From Physcia stellaris (lineage: Eukaryota; Ascomycota; Lecanoromycetes; Caliciales; Physciaceae), in contig JABSSW010000012.1 in the NCBI GenBank assembly GCA_018902385.1, positions 248,001 through 312,000 of the forward strand: a stretch of 64,000 nt of DNA, given 5' to 3'. Shown here one piece after another: positions 49,021 to 60,624 of this stretch. Both the position numbers and the translations under genes were made by a program. Under the pieces are notes generated by a model. The model did not search any database and was not told the DNA's origin. It saw only the letters and a list, made by a program, of their open reading frames with translations. Position 1 is the first letter of the stretch. Each line of letters opens with the position of its first letter.

Positions 49021-49754
49021 ATGGATTATGTACGCAGCTTTGCAAGCCAAATCGTGGAGGACTCACGAAGACTCGAGGTCCTTTGTCGGGTAACTGAGGC
49101 TGGAACGTCTACCAACAAGCCATCGGTCATACCAGAATCAACATTCGATGCCATATCCAAAGCACTAGAGACAGAAGTCCAAAGGAAAGAATGGACTGCG
49201 CGACCAAGAACATATTTCATCTTGTGGCAGATCAGACGCATCGATGCTATGGAGGCTTTCATTGGCCAGGGTCTTAACGATACCTCGTTGCCCTACAAGG
49301 GCAGGAGCTCGTTGCCCGCAGCTCTAAACATTGGCGAAGCCAACCAATTTCTACAATGGCAAGATAGAGTTGTCAGTGACATCATTCACTTGGAGCAAGG
49401 CAAGCATGTCCGCATCAACGACGGCGATACCCTCTTCGAAGTTGCAAGGAAAAAGTTAGGCGTTGGCAGCCAGGGGTAAGACAACAATTCATACATTAAT
49501 CCTCCTGTAACTTCATGGGGCCTCATGAGGCTATTCGTCGGGTAATCGTGTAGGCGTACGTGAAGATCAATACCTCTAGTAATGTATGGGATAGCAGCGG
49601 CATATGTAATAACATTGGTCTTTTTCGTATGCTGACTAAAACTCCAGAGAGACGGTTGTGGACAAGGTGATAAGCAAGGCCACCGGAAAAGTCTATGCAC
49701 GGAAGCGCATCAATCGTAAACGAAGATGGAATCATGACAAAACACACACAGAAA
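49021..49754 (+). pseudogene. 5' part of a Ser/Thr kinase-ankyrin gene, interrupted by a retroelement
   Basis: Exon 1 is 49021-49475 and exon 2 starts at 49648 after a 172-nt intron (GTAAGACAAC...CTGACTAAAACTCCAG, phase 2). The start MDYVRSFASQIVEDSRRLEVL opens a family-specific N-terminal region (about 150 residues: TYFILWQIRRIDAMEAFI, then HLEQGKHVRINDGDTLFEVA). Splicing makes the glycine-rich loop GVGSQGETVVDKV, then the beta-3 strand VYARKRI with the VAIK-type lysine. The coding sequence stops about 12 residues later at the border of the inserted element (about 49755). It continues beyond the element at 54651. Host coding sequence itself shows no stops or frame changes here. Confidence 0.8.
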
Positions 49755-49885
49755 GTCGTCCAGGCTAAACATGGGTGCTAATGCAGAAATGACGAAATGA
49801 AAAAAACTTGAAAAAATCGATCTTTTAGTTAAATAAAAAATCATTGTTTTTTTCATTTCATTTCTCATTTTTCGTTTTTTTTTTT
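49755..49885. repeat. Split direct repeat A1 of the retroelement
   Basis: About 131 bp, matching A2 (54263-54394), ending in a T run. A1 keeps more G and C, including CATGGGTGCTAATGCAGAAA, than A2, so mutation is weaker at the outer edge of the element. Confidence 0.8.
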
Positions 49886-52800
49886 GCAAATATTTGCAAA
49901 AGTCAATTGTAAAAATTTTTACATCAATTTTTGATGTAACATATCTCAATTTTTCGATTTTCGTACATTTTTTGATGTAATATTTCGTTCGACATAATTA
50001 AAATTCGATTTCATTGTTTTTTCGTCGTCGCAATATGAACATCAAATTCAATTTCGTTTCAAACAAAAACAATGTCGTTGTCATCAAAAAAATCAATGAC
50101 AACGATGTATTCAAATTCAAACGAATTGTTTTCAAACGTGTCACATTCGAAATAAATAATCGTATTCGAATTGACAAAAATACACGTTTTCGTTTCATTT
50201 CGAAACGTTCGATTTCGCGAACGTTCGTCAAATTTCGTCGCAAAATTTTTTTTTCGTTTGAACATTTCGAAAATCAAATCGAAAAATCAAACGATTTCGA
50301 CATTCACGACGATTTCGAATTTATCGACGTAAACGACAACGACGCATTCGATTCATTTCAAATTCGACGATCACGTTCGAAAACGACAAAAATTCAAAAT
50401 TTGAAAAAATATCATGTTGATTTTCGTCGTCAATTGAAAATCAAAAAAATGAAAAAACAATTGAATATTAATTTTATTCAACGTACGTTGTTTTTTTTTT
50501 TTCACATTTTTTCAATTTTTTGTTCGTCGTGTTTTTTGCGTTCGAATTTCAAAATTTTTATTTTCAAAACGTGTTTTTTTTTTACGATTTGATCAATTCA
50601 TATTTTGATTTATCGAATTTTTGAATTTTCATCGAACACGTTGCGTTCGCGACGAAAATTCGTACGAATTTTTTGTTCAACAACAATTTCGAATATTCGA
50701 AAATTGAAAGAAAATTTTCAACGTGTCGTTGCGTATATTCAAAAACGTGTACAACGACACGTTGAATTTCAAAAATTTTTCAAAATTCTTTTTTTTTTGA
50801 ACGATTTTCAGCGTTTTCGTCGATGCACGTGCGAAAATTTTCAAAAATTTTCACATTTTGTTGACGTTTTTGAAAATGTATTGCAATATAATATTTGATT
50901 TTGCGCATTCGAACATTCGATACGAATTGAATTACGTTATGAATCAATATCGTTTTCGCATTTTGAAAACATACATTTACAAAACGTGATCATCGATTCT
51001 GATTTGACATGAAAAAAATTTAATTCGAATTATACGCATTGATCAAAATATCGCAATCAATTGAATTATTAAACATGATATTATCGAATGAATGTTCAAA
51101 AATATCGTCGTCATCGAATTCAATCAAAAATCGACGAATTCGCAATCGTTTTTCATTTCACGCACGATCAAAAAAAAATTCGATCGTTTGACAATCAATA
51201 ACGAAATTTGTCACGCGTTCAATAACAACAATCGTTGCGAATTTGAATTTTGCAAATGAAAACATGTTTGCATCAAATGTCAACAATCAAATCATAACAA
51301 TTTCGAATGTTTCGAAATCAAAATCGTCAAATGATTGATCGATGCGTTTTCTTTTGATTTTTTCTTTTTCATCTTTTTTTTTTTTTATTTTCGTAGAATG
51401 ATCATGTCGATTTCGATCGAGTGATCGTCAAAAAAACTTTCATATGACGTCGTTTTCGACAATGTTTTCAAGCTCGAAATCAAAATGTCATTGAAAATCA
51501 AAACATGAAGATTTTATTTACTAAAACATTTCGATCAGCATTTTGTTTCGAAATTGCTTGACATTATTAAGCGAGACGTCAACGTCGAATATATCGAAAA
51601 TAAGAAATTTTTTGTTTCTATTAATCATCGTTCGATCAACGAAATTTTCGATATATTCACTGTCGATTTCAACAAACAATTGATTGTTCAACGAGTGTTT
51701 AGAATGCTCTTTTTTCTTTTTTTTTTCAAATTACGTTTGCTCGTTTTTAAATTTGATTTTCAAACACGACGACGAATGAAAACGTATTCACGATTTTTCG
51801 TATTTCAAAAATAATTCAATCAATGAAAACATCATCGAAAATGCAAAAATTTTGAAATACGTCACGTTCGATGAAATCGTTGCAATATTCATATTTCAAA
51901 AACGAAATGTCGTTATGTTCAAAAAAAATTTCGTCAATGCATTCAAACACATTTCGATGATTTTTTTAAATCGTTGATTATTCGATTTCGAATGAATGAA
52001 TGTGTATTATATGAAATTGTTTTTATCGTTCGATTTACGTATTGTTTTTTTTTATTCGATTTATTTGTTAAAACGTTGCATTGAATTCTGATCGAAATTT
52101 ACGAGTTTCGCATAGTTTTTCACTATTTAGACGATTTTCTGATTATCATGAAATTTTACACGAATTCGAAATCGTTCAAAAGAAAATGACAAAATATTTG
52201 TCAAATTCTCGATCTCGAAACGAATCAGAAAAAAAAAAAATCTGATACGAGACTCGAATTTTTAAACATCGAATTCGATAACGAAATCATGAAAATCAAA
52301 TTTTTTTCAACAAAATTGACGAAAACAATGAAATTTGTCAACGAAATTTTCATCAAAAAGTTTTTCACGTATCGTCAAATCGATTTTTTCGTGAATTTTT
52401 TGTCATTTTGCACGAAAATCGTCATTTTTGAACGTTTTTTTTTTCATTTCATTTTACATCGCTCGAAATCGAATTCGAAACGTCAACAAATTTTGCAAAA
52501 TCATCGAAACAATGCGTTTGAATTTGCAATGATGACAAACGTTTTTATTTCAATGAAACGACATCAAAATTTTGCGAACGATTTCGTTTAAATTTTCGAA
52601 TCACATTTGAACGAATGTTTCAAACAATTGAAATATCGAAAATTTTTGATTTCGTAATCGTCAAAACGAATTTTTCGAAAAATTTAATTTACGATATTCA
52701 ATTCGTTATCGTAATCGCATGTTCGATATTCAAATCAAAAAAATGCGAATCGTGTTGAAAATTTTGCGTCAATAATTATTTCATTTCGAAAATAACAAAA

Positions 52801-54100
52801 TCATCATTCATTGCGATAATCAAATCGTTTGTTTTGAATTCATCAAAAACACGATACACGATTCGACAATGACGTCGTTTCGAAACGTTGTCATGTTGTT
52901 TGTTTTTCACGATATCATCGTTGAAATGAAATGATTAAATTCGAAATTCAATCATTTGATTGATTTGTTTTCGCGAAATGAACACGATAAAATCGTTGAC
53001 GAATATTCACAATTGCAAATTCGTCATGATCAATTCGCGAATTAAATTTCGCATTCAACGACGACGTTTCAAAATATTGATATATTCAAATTTCGTTGAA
53101 CAAAATAACAACACGTTTTTTGTGATGAAATTTGATTTCGAATATTCGCAAAATTTACAATTTCGCAATCAAATCATACGTGAAATTTTGCGCATTTGAT
53201 GATTTTCAAACATTTTTTTTCATCATTTTCGTTATCGATGATTGAATGAATTCGTTGAACATAAAACGATTCAAATCGAAAATTATCAAAATTTACATCA
53301 CGACATTACGTTTTGCTTGCGTGAATCGAAAATATTTCGATTTCAACGTTTTCAACGAATTTTTGTTGCAACGCGAAATCGATGAAATCAAACGTATGTA
53401 TGAAAAAAACGAAAAACGTGAAAAAAAAATTATTATTCGTGATATTTTGTTAAATATTTTGCAATTTTTCGATATTCGCATCAAAAAAAATGCAACGTTG
53501 CACGTCGCATTTTGTTTGACTTTTGCAAACTTTTTGCGTATAAATAAATTTATTTGATCAAATGTTGATCGTATTTTCGAATTTAACAAATAAAACGTTA
53601 TTCGTTTTTCGATAATTTTTTTCGATAATCATTTCATTTTAACGTTTTTTGTTTCGAAAATCGATTCATTTCGCAAAAAAATTTCGATATTCATTGCGAT
53701 CATCGACGATGCAATTTGTACGATAATCTCATTACGCAATTTTTTCGAGCGTTTTTCTGTTTCGACATTCTTTTTTCTATTTCAGATCGATCAGTCAAAA
53801 TTTTTCAATGCAAATTACGTCATCATCGTGTTACGTAAAACGATTATAAATTTGAATTTCGAAAACAATTATTCAAATCATTTTTTTCGACGAGACGTTG
53901 CAATTGAGATTCGCAATGCGAACGTTTTTGACGATTTGATCAAACTTCTAAAAAAATGAAAATTCGAAACGTTCTTGTTGTATATCGAAAGCAACAAAAA
54001 ATACATTTTTCAAATATCGCGACATCATCAAAACGATTGATTTGCTTTTTTTTCGTTTTTTTGACGACGACGTCGTTTCTCGACGTGTTTTGAAAATTGT

Positions 54101-54263
54101 GAAAAAATAATTAAATTTTGAAAATTGCTTTGTTGAATCACTTTGTTCAACGAAATCGATTTTGCAAAATCATTTTGTTTTGCAAAATCATTGTTTACAA
54201 ATCGATCATGTTCAAAACATCAAAAATTTTGTACATAACAATGAAAAAAATACGTAACATTAA
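54101..54263. repeat. Split direct repeat B1 of the retroelement
   Basis: About 163 bp aligning without gap to B2 (54488-54650). B1 is contiguous with A2. In the 156 best-aligned bases I count 22 differences, all transitions. Confidence 0.8.
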
Positions 54264-54394
54264 TTCGTTCAAATTAAACATGAATGTTAATGCAAAAATG
54301 ACGAAATAAAAAAAATTTGAAAAAATCGATTTTTTAATTAAATAAAAAATCATTGTTTTTTTCATTTCATTTTTCATTTTTCGTTTTTTTTTTT
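54263..54394. repeat. Split direct repeat A2 of the retroelement
   Basis: Second copy of A, directly after B1 and separated from B2 by about 95 bp of T-rich sequence. Strongly mutated relative to A1. Confidence 0.8.
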
Positions 54395-54487
54395 GTTCGT
54401 TCATTCACTTTTTGTTTTTGATTTTTTTCGACGTTTTCATTTTTTTCGAAAATCTTTTTTTCGTTTCAAAATTCAATCGCAAAAACA

Positions 54488-54650
54488 AAAAAAATAGCTA
54501 GATTTTGAAAGTTGCTCTGTTGAATCATTTTGCTCAGCGGAATCGATTTTGCAAAGTCATTTTGTTTTGCAAAGTCATTGTTTACAGATCGACCATGCCC
54601 AAAACATCAAGGATTTTGTACATAGCAATGAAAAAAGTACGCAGCATTAG
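54488..54650. repeat. Split direct repeat B2 of the retroelement (right end)
   Basis: Right-hand B copy, less mutated than B1, ending GCATTAG directly before the host sequence CTATATGAAAATGAAG. It ends the element. Confidence 0.8.
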
Positions 54651-57600
54651 CTATATGAAAATGAAGTGAAGACCCTTAAAAAGGTTGCTGATCACGAACA
54701 TCTCATTAAAGTTTGCGGTACTTATACCGACAAAAAGTACCTGGTTATGCTTCTGCAACCGGTCGCAGATGAGAATCTGAAGCAGTATATGAGCCGAGCC
54801 CCCCACCTTTCTGTGGAAGAGCAAACCTACTTTCGAAGCTACTTTGGCTGCCTGGCTCATACAATCAAGTTTCTCCACGGGATCGAGATGCTCCATAAAG
54901 ATATCAAGCCGGAGAACGTGCTTCTGAAAGACGGTCAACTAATCCTGACAGATTTTGGCACAGCCTTCGATTGGTCCAAGACTGGCCAAAGCATGACACA
55001 AAGTAATGCTAGCGATTGGAGGACTCCACGGTATCAGAGTCCAGAGGCTGTGCATGGAGAATTCCGCCGTGCTTCAGATATATGGTCATTGGGGGTCGTA
55101 TTCCTTGAAATGGTAACTTTTCTCCGTGGCAAAACTCTAGCGGAGATGGATACCTTCCTGAACAGACATGGTCAAGGAGTTACCAGCATACACAACAATA
55201 TCGAGGGTGCAATGAATTGGTTCGGTCAATTGCAAGCATACGACTCTGGCTTTGGTTCTCCGGTCGACAACGAGCCGTTGACCTGGATTAAATCCATGCT
55301 GAACCGAGTGCAGTCCAATAGACTGACAGCTGAAGAGCTTGTGGATAAAATTGTAGGCTTCAATGACGGGATGTTTTGTGGTCGATGTTGTATGGATGTA
55401 GACTCAAGCTTTGATGACGGTTTTGAAAGTGATGATGATATGCTGTCTGATATATCAGAGTATTACGAAGTGGAGACCACGATTCCCAGTGGTAACCGGC
55501 AAGAAGATCCCATGAGCTCGAACAATCAGTCCCTCGATAGAGCACCGCCACCGCCAACTTTCAACAGCGAAAGCAAAGCAGTCAGCGGGGTACCTCTAAA
55601 TGTCAAGATATTGTCCGACTCGACAAACCTTTTGGTGGACTCCCAACAGATCGCCGACACTGTCATGTCGGTCCCGCTATATGGGGAAATCATGTCAACC
55701 ACCGATTTGCCTGATGAGCCAGCAGTATCTATCTTTTCATATCGACGAGAGACACGGCAGAACTCATCGAAATCCTTAAGATCGCCAAAAGAGGCTTCCA
55801 TCCCAGGCTCCCAAAAGGCTACTCCAAAACCAAAATCGAAGACTTTTCGTGAGCGTGAGACATTCGTACAGTGGCTGGCGAGTTTGCCTGAGAAATTTGC
55901 CCCAGCGCCAGCGCATCGCCGATCAAGCTCTTCAAGGCGTTCTGTTAGTCATGGACTCCGTGGTCCGACCGTTGAAACACAACGCATCAAGCATTTTCTG
56001 TCATCTCTGCCCGAGGAGATCGAAGATTTTGATGACCCTCCTGATGGTACTGATGACTACGGGGAGGTATATCACCGCTCCAACCAGCCAATCGTAGTCG
56101 GACCATGCCAGTCACCTCCAACACAATCAGACGTTCAAACAGCCAGGAAGACTTTCAATCTTCATCACATCTACTCCACGAAGATGATGATGATGACCAA
56201 TTTGCTGATGTAGGAAGGTCGAAACTTATTCATTATGCGAGCGATGGTGATCTAAACCTGGCCCTCGCCATTTCCAAGGAAGCATTGCAAGTAGCGAAGA
56301 TGGACCTAAAAGAATTCGCAGCGAACGTTCAGATACCAGATAGCAAGCGTGAGTCACAGGCTATTAATGTTGCACCTGCAATTCATCATCAGTTCAGTGC
56401 TCCCTCAGAAGAATTAGATCCACGAGATCAGGCCAGGGCACCGCCAGCCCGACCGAAATTTTCAGTTTGGGAATCTTTCAATCTGGGAATCCAGGACCCT
56501 GCTTCTATCGACCCTTCTCTAGCGAACACCGGAGATCTTCGTCCCTCGACAGCAAACGACCAGCGGACCGAGAATGTTCATGAAGGTACAGCGTCTGCCG
56601 GGGGTGCCCCCAATTCGAAAGTATCTGTAGCTACGAAAGCCTCGAAGACCTCTCGTCTAGGGGACTTCATCAAGAAAGCTCCAGCTCGCCGTCGTCGAAA
56701 GTTTGAATCTGCTACCATCATCATGGGCAGGATTCTGGACGACAAATCTTCAGAGGCACCAACGTCTCTTATGTCAGTAAATACACGCGCTGTTGTCTCC
56801 GCTGGGCTACCCGTCCTCCGTTGGAACGATAAAGCTTATGGTTATCTACCAAAGTTTGTTGCGAGTGGGAAGGTCGGTGCTGTTAGAGAGTGTTTGAAAG
56901 CTGGCTGCAATCCAGGTACTGAGCAGAAGCCCCGCTGGGCGCCCGTTTACAATGCAGTCAGGGGTGCGAGTGATAGGCACCTTAAATGTCTTAGGGAGCT
57001 AGTACATTATGGCGCTGACGTTAATGTAAAGCGATCAAACAATGGCAGGACGTCTCTTCACTACGCGGTCGAGTCAAAACCTTGGTCAGGTTATTCATCT
57101 GTCATCTATACGCTTTTGGCCGCTGGTGCGGATCCGAACATCAGAGACTGGGCCAATGACCTACCTCTCTTGATGCTCTTGGTTGGGAACGGTCCATTGT
57201 CGCAAGCCAAGCGAGACGCTCTCTTCCTGCTACTTGCCCCGAACTTTGCCACCAACCTCAATGTCAGCGTTGCCGGAACTCTTGATAATCCACTGCATTT
57301 GGCTATACGCCGAAAAGATCCCTACACTGTGGACGCGATTTTGGAGAAACTGAAAAGCCGTGGCACTGCATCACAGCTCATGGACGCACACAATGGTAGC
57401 GGTTTCACGCCCTTACTGCTTGCTTTGACTATCTTCCAACTAGGGGAAGACTCCGACGAAGAGCTTCAGATCATCGAGTACCTCCTCAAGCATGGCGCCA
57501 ATGCCAACGACGCGGACGCTACCCAAGGGAAGACTCCGCTGCACCTAATCATTGGTTCCAGCAAGAACACCATTGCGCTGGAGCTCCTTTGCAGACACTC

Positions 57601-57799
57601 GGCGAACCCAGATCTACCCGATCTCTCGGGGCTGACCGCCACAGGCTTGGTACGCAAATTGCGGGTTGATTATCCGCAGGACCGGTGGTATAGTTTCGCT
57701 GATCGACGGATGGGCAACAGACTGACTGCTGAGCACTATCGGCCTCCAGAACTTGAGGCCTTCCTGGCCGAGACCGCGGAGAGCATGCGAGCTCCGTAA
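54651..57799 (+). pseudogene. 3' part of the interrupted Ser/Thr kinase-ankyrin gene
   Basis: Coding resumes in the kinase N-lobe with YENEVKTLKKVADHEHLIK (alpha-C region) and runs open to 56066; an 80-nt intron (56067-56146, GTATATCACC...AACAGCCAG) leads to the last exon, 56147-57799. Kinase motifs are complete: HKDIKPEN (from 54894), DFG (from 54951), SPEAVHGE and ASDIWSLGVVFLEM. A long disordered linker (EDFQSSSHLLHEDDDDDQF) follows. The C-terminus carries ankyrin-type repeats (CLKAGCNP; LVHYGADVN; TSLHYAVES; NPLHLAIRR; TPLHLIIG). Nearly 1,000 codons remain open without a stop, so disruption is recent or this part is still under selection, perhaps from a start of its own. Confidence 0.8.
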
Positions 57800-58930
57800 T
57801 TGGATTTGCATATCCTTGAGCTTGTTATAATTTGTCACCAACATTGGACAAGCGACAAATGAGTACGCACGATACAAATGGTTTGAACTCCCTCTGAAAA
57901 CATAAGGCCGAACCCAGAACCTTCAAAGTTTCAAGTATGTTCGTAACAGTTGTTTCCTAGAAATGTAATAGATACAGACACCCGATGCATCCACGCATCT
58001 CTTTACTCCACTCACACCCCTTCTCGCTCGAATCAGACTATAGAGCCGCCTGCTAGAGTACCTGGTCTACATGCGCATTCTTCACCCACTTGCTCTACTC
58101 CATACCGATATGCAGTCAGCTCACCTGCATACTAGAAAGACAGTATCTGCAGCCCTTAGACGAGCTAGGCCTACCACACCGCTAAATGATACCAGGGCAT
58201 GGAACATCTTGCTATGCATGACCGAATAGACTGCATGCGTTGGCCTAGATGAATGCTATCGTAGTATCAAGCACCGAGATCCACTAATCGTGGTGCACTA
58301 ATCGTAAGGCTCTGGTAACTTGCTTACTTATCCTCTGTCAGCAATTAATCTATCAGGCTTTTAGCTTGCATATCCTCAACAGCACGCTCACAAATACGCT
58401 TTTCATTACGCGTATTGAGATCGATAATCAGGGTTGCGGCACTCAGCAAAAGGCGCAATTACCAAACGGGCAGACTGCATAGTTCGAACTTTGACCAATG
58501 ATCAAGCCCACAATCCGGTACCTTTAAAGCGTGTTCCAAAGGGCACTATGTTCAGTGCCTCTGCAACATATGGGATCGAGAACACTTTTCTTGAGTACAA
58601 TCGTGAGTTTCGGCTGAACAAGCCCGAGATCGGGGTTCCGCAGATCGGAGTTCCGCAGATCGGGGTTCCACAAGGCTGCCCGAATACTGCACGTCTAGCT
58701 CGAACCTTAATATCCGGTGATACATTACGCGGAGACTCGCATTAGTCTGCTCGATCGCAGCTTACAGTACCTCCCTAGCAATACCACGAGCCATGCTGCC
58801 ACCAATTGAGATGACAGTGGCTTCTGGGTCTCAGGACAAAAGCATACCTCTTCTGCAAAACGGTGTCTGTCCTGTACCATTACCTCTGATACGAATTGTG
58901 ACTGTGGAGTGGACTTGCTTCCAATGACTT
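57800..58930. other. Intergenic, with a 15-bp x3 tandem repeat
   Basis: No gene supported. GATCGGGGTTCCGCA is repeated three times at about 58628-58672, which gives an IGVPQ repeat in one plus-strand frame; I do not accept that frame as a gene. Confidence 0.4.
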
Positions 58931-59463
58931 GTGTTCTGTATTTCGCTTCTTCAGTCTACATCTGTAATTCACACAGTGGAACCATCTCGAAGGAAGTCAA
59001 TGGTTCGAGAGGCATTGTTGTACGCCTTGCAGATGCAATGCACAGCTCGCCGCCTTTCACTTCGTGTCCATGGTACACGTGCGCTTAGTCAAACAAGCCA
59101 CAAAATTACTGACGCTGACCTGTATAAGGGAAAAGACAAATGGGGAGCTGCTGTTGTCTCCACGTGTCTGCAATATGAGCGACTATTGAAAAGCAGGCGT
59201 ATTTGGCAGATACTATGTCCTTTTCGAACCGATACCGAATTTGTGATTTGGACATCGTCTCTGCCGTACAAGTCGTCCCTACCGATTGAGAGCGGGGCAA
59301 TGACTGATCCAAAGAATTGGAAAATATGTATTACGAAGTATTTGACGCGCTTCGCGAACATGCTGGTGCCCCTGAAAGCGTCTGTATAGCGACTTCGATG
59401 ATTGGCCCTGCCAGCGAGCACCGCCTATCCAAGAAAAACCCGCACAGAGGCTCTGCTGGGCAT
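58931..59463 (+). pseudogene. Decayed coding remnant, unrecognised
   Basis: Protein-like stretches run in one frame (LLYALQMQCTARRLSLRVHG, then HKITDADLYKGKDKWGAAVV) and, after about 59190, in another (EKQAYLADTMSFSNRYRICD, then YYEVFDALREHAGAPESV and SEHRLSKKNPHRGSAGH) with two stops between. The order suggests one former gene with a frame change, not two genes. No family recognised. Confidence 0.35.
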
Positions 59464-60175
59464 TAGCATCGCCGGCTAATTCCCTCTATCTGACGCGGTC
59501 GGGCTATGGAGTCGATATGTATGTGTACGTGAAAGGACATCCCCGGAGCGGGTGAATGGTAAACAAAAGGTTCTGAAGAATGAAGAACAGAAAAGGGAAA
59601 AAGAAGGGCGGCCGCCCGCAATATAACCAGTAGAGGGTTCGAGCGTTTCCCCTGACGATTGGGCATAGATGCGCCGTCCCTGCGCCAGCACCCCTGTCCA
59701 GCAGGCCGATCTGTATTAGCTCAAAGCCTTTGCACCTGTGCGTTTCTGGTGGAAGTTTGAGTCCACACCGCTTTCTCAGATTGATACAAAGAGACAAGCC
59801 TCGCCGATCATGCAATGCTTCAGAAGAAAGTATCAGTTGCTGCACATCTTGCAGCTGCGGCTGCTCCCAGTGGTTTGATTGGTTGCTCTTTAAGGCTGGT
59901 GCAGCCTGTGGAGACCTCCACTTGTTCATTTAGGGATTTTGTCCGATCATCCAATGACGACGGCTTGCAGGGACATCTCGTCAAGACATCCCGCTGTGAC
60001 GGAAACCCCTCTTTCGATTAGGAATCGTCGAGATCCCAGCACCGTCAGTGCCTACATAAACCGCACGAATTCCCCTCTTTCCCAAGGAGTACCAGCGCTT
60101 GCCCAAAGATCCTACAAAATCATCTTCCCAAACCCAGTTGATCGATTCAGCAATCCAGCACCGCGTGCCCCAACC
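59464..60175. other. Intergenic, no gene supported
   Basis: Upstream region of the cysteine-rich secreted gene; only short frames. Confidence 0.4.
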
Positions 60176-60624
60176 ATGCATCTTCCTACACTCCAGGTAA
60201 TGGCAGCTATCACAGGGCTCCTGGCCGTTTCCGTCGCCAACCCTCTATCATTCGAGGCTACACCGGGCGAGCTAACCAAACGCGCCTGTCCCGCTGATTG
60301 TAACAATCCCCAATTACCCCTTGCTCGAAGGTCGGGACAACCTTGCGGCGGAGACTGCGATAGAACCTACAGGCTAGGTTCAGAAACCTGCTCTTGCGAT
60401 CTTGGTGCCATTGTGAGTTTCCCCGTCGTTTGAAGTCTTGCATTCTGGCACTAGGTTCAGTGTGAATATTGCTTGGTGGTAGCTAAAGCGCTGACCTGGC
60501 TTCATAGCTACTGTGCAAATCATTTACATGGCAAGTGGTAGCGAATTGCGCCAGTGGGAATCAAGCCTGTTTCAATAACCAGCCAAGTAACCCGGCGGGT
60601 GGTAGGACATGTAATCCAAAGTAA
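60176..60624 (+). CDS. Small secreted cysteine-rich protein
   Basis: Exons 60176-60412 and 60508-60624, with a 95-nt intron (GTGAGTTTCC...GCGCTGACCTGGCTTCATAG, phase 0; the CTGAC branch is well placed). 117 residues. The first 24 residues form a signal peptide (MHLPTLQVMAAITGLLAVSVA). A short propeptide ends in a KR site (ELTKRACPADC), a likely Kex2 cleavage point. The mature protein has ten cysteines (CPADCNNP; CGGDCDR; TCSCDLGAI; CKSF; NCASGNQACFNN; TCNPK). No family recognised; it could be an effector or antimicrobial protein. The alternative of two introns is rejected because the second would be 29 nt. Confidence 0.7.

Larger units (their letters stand above)
49755..54650 (+). mobile_element. 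Tyrosine-recombinase retrotransposon with split direct repeats (PAT/Ngaro-like, DIRS order)
   Basis: Architecture A1 - interior - B1 A2 - B2, the split direct repeat layout of PAT/Ngaro-type elements. Parts seen in order: a gag-like region with a Cys/His cluster (about 51200-51310), a reverse transcriptase with the YLDD box at 52124-52135, and a tyrosine recombinase between about 53246 and 53990, with an FFRR stretch that fits the HxxR box and a candidate catalytic tyrosine. No target-site duplication is seen, as expected for recombinase-mediated insertion. The copy is broken throughout, with tens of breaks, mostly the product of C-to-T mutation. The two B repeats show no transversions over 156 bases, so insertion looks recent. 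Boundaries are accurate to a few bases. Confidence 0.8.

Noticed and set aside
49998-50898. Long frames rich in Phe, Lys, Asn and Ile inside the retroelement
   Set aside because: They are open because of extreme composition in a mutated element, not separate host genes.
54263-54650. A simple 390-bp LTR at the right end of the element
   Set aside because: The left end matches only the A part and lacks B, so the repeats are split direct repeats and not an LTR pair.
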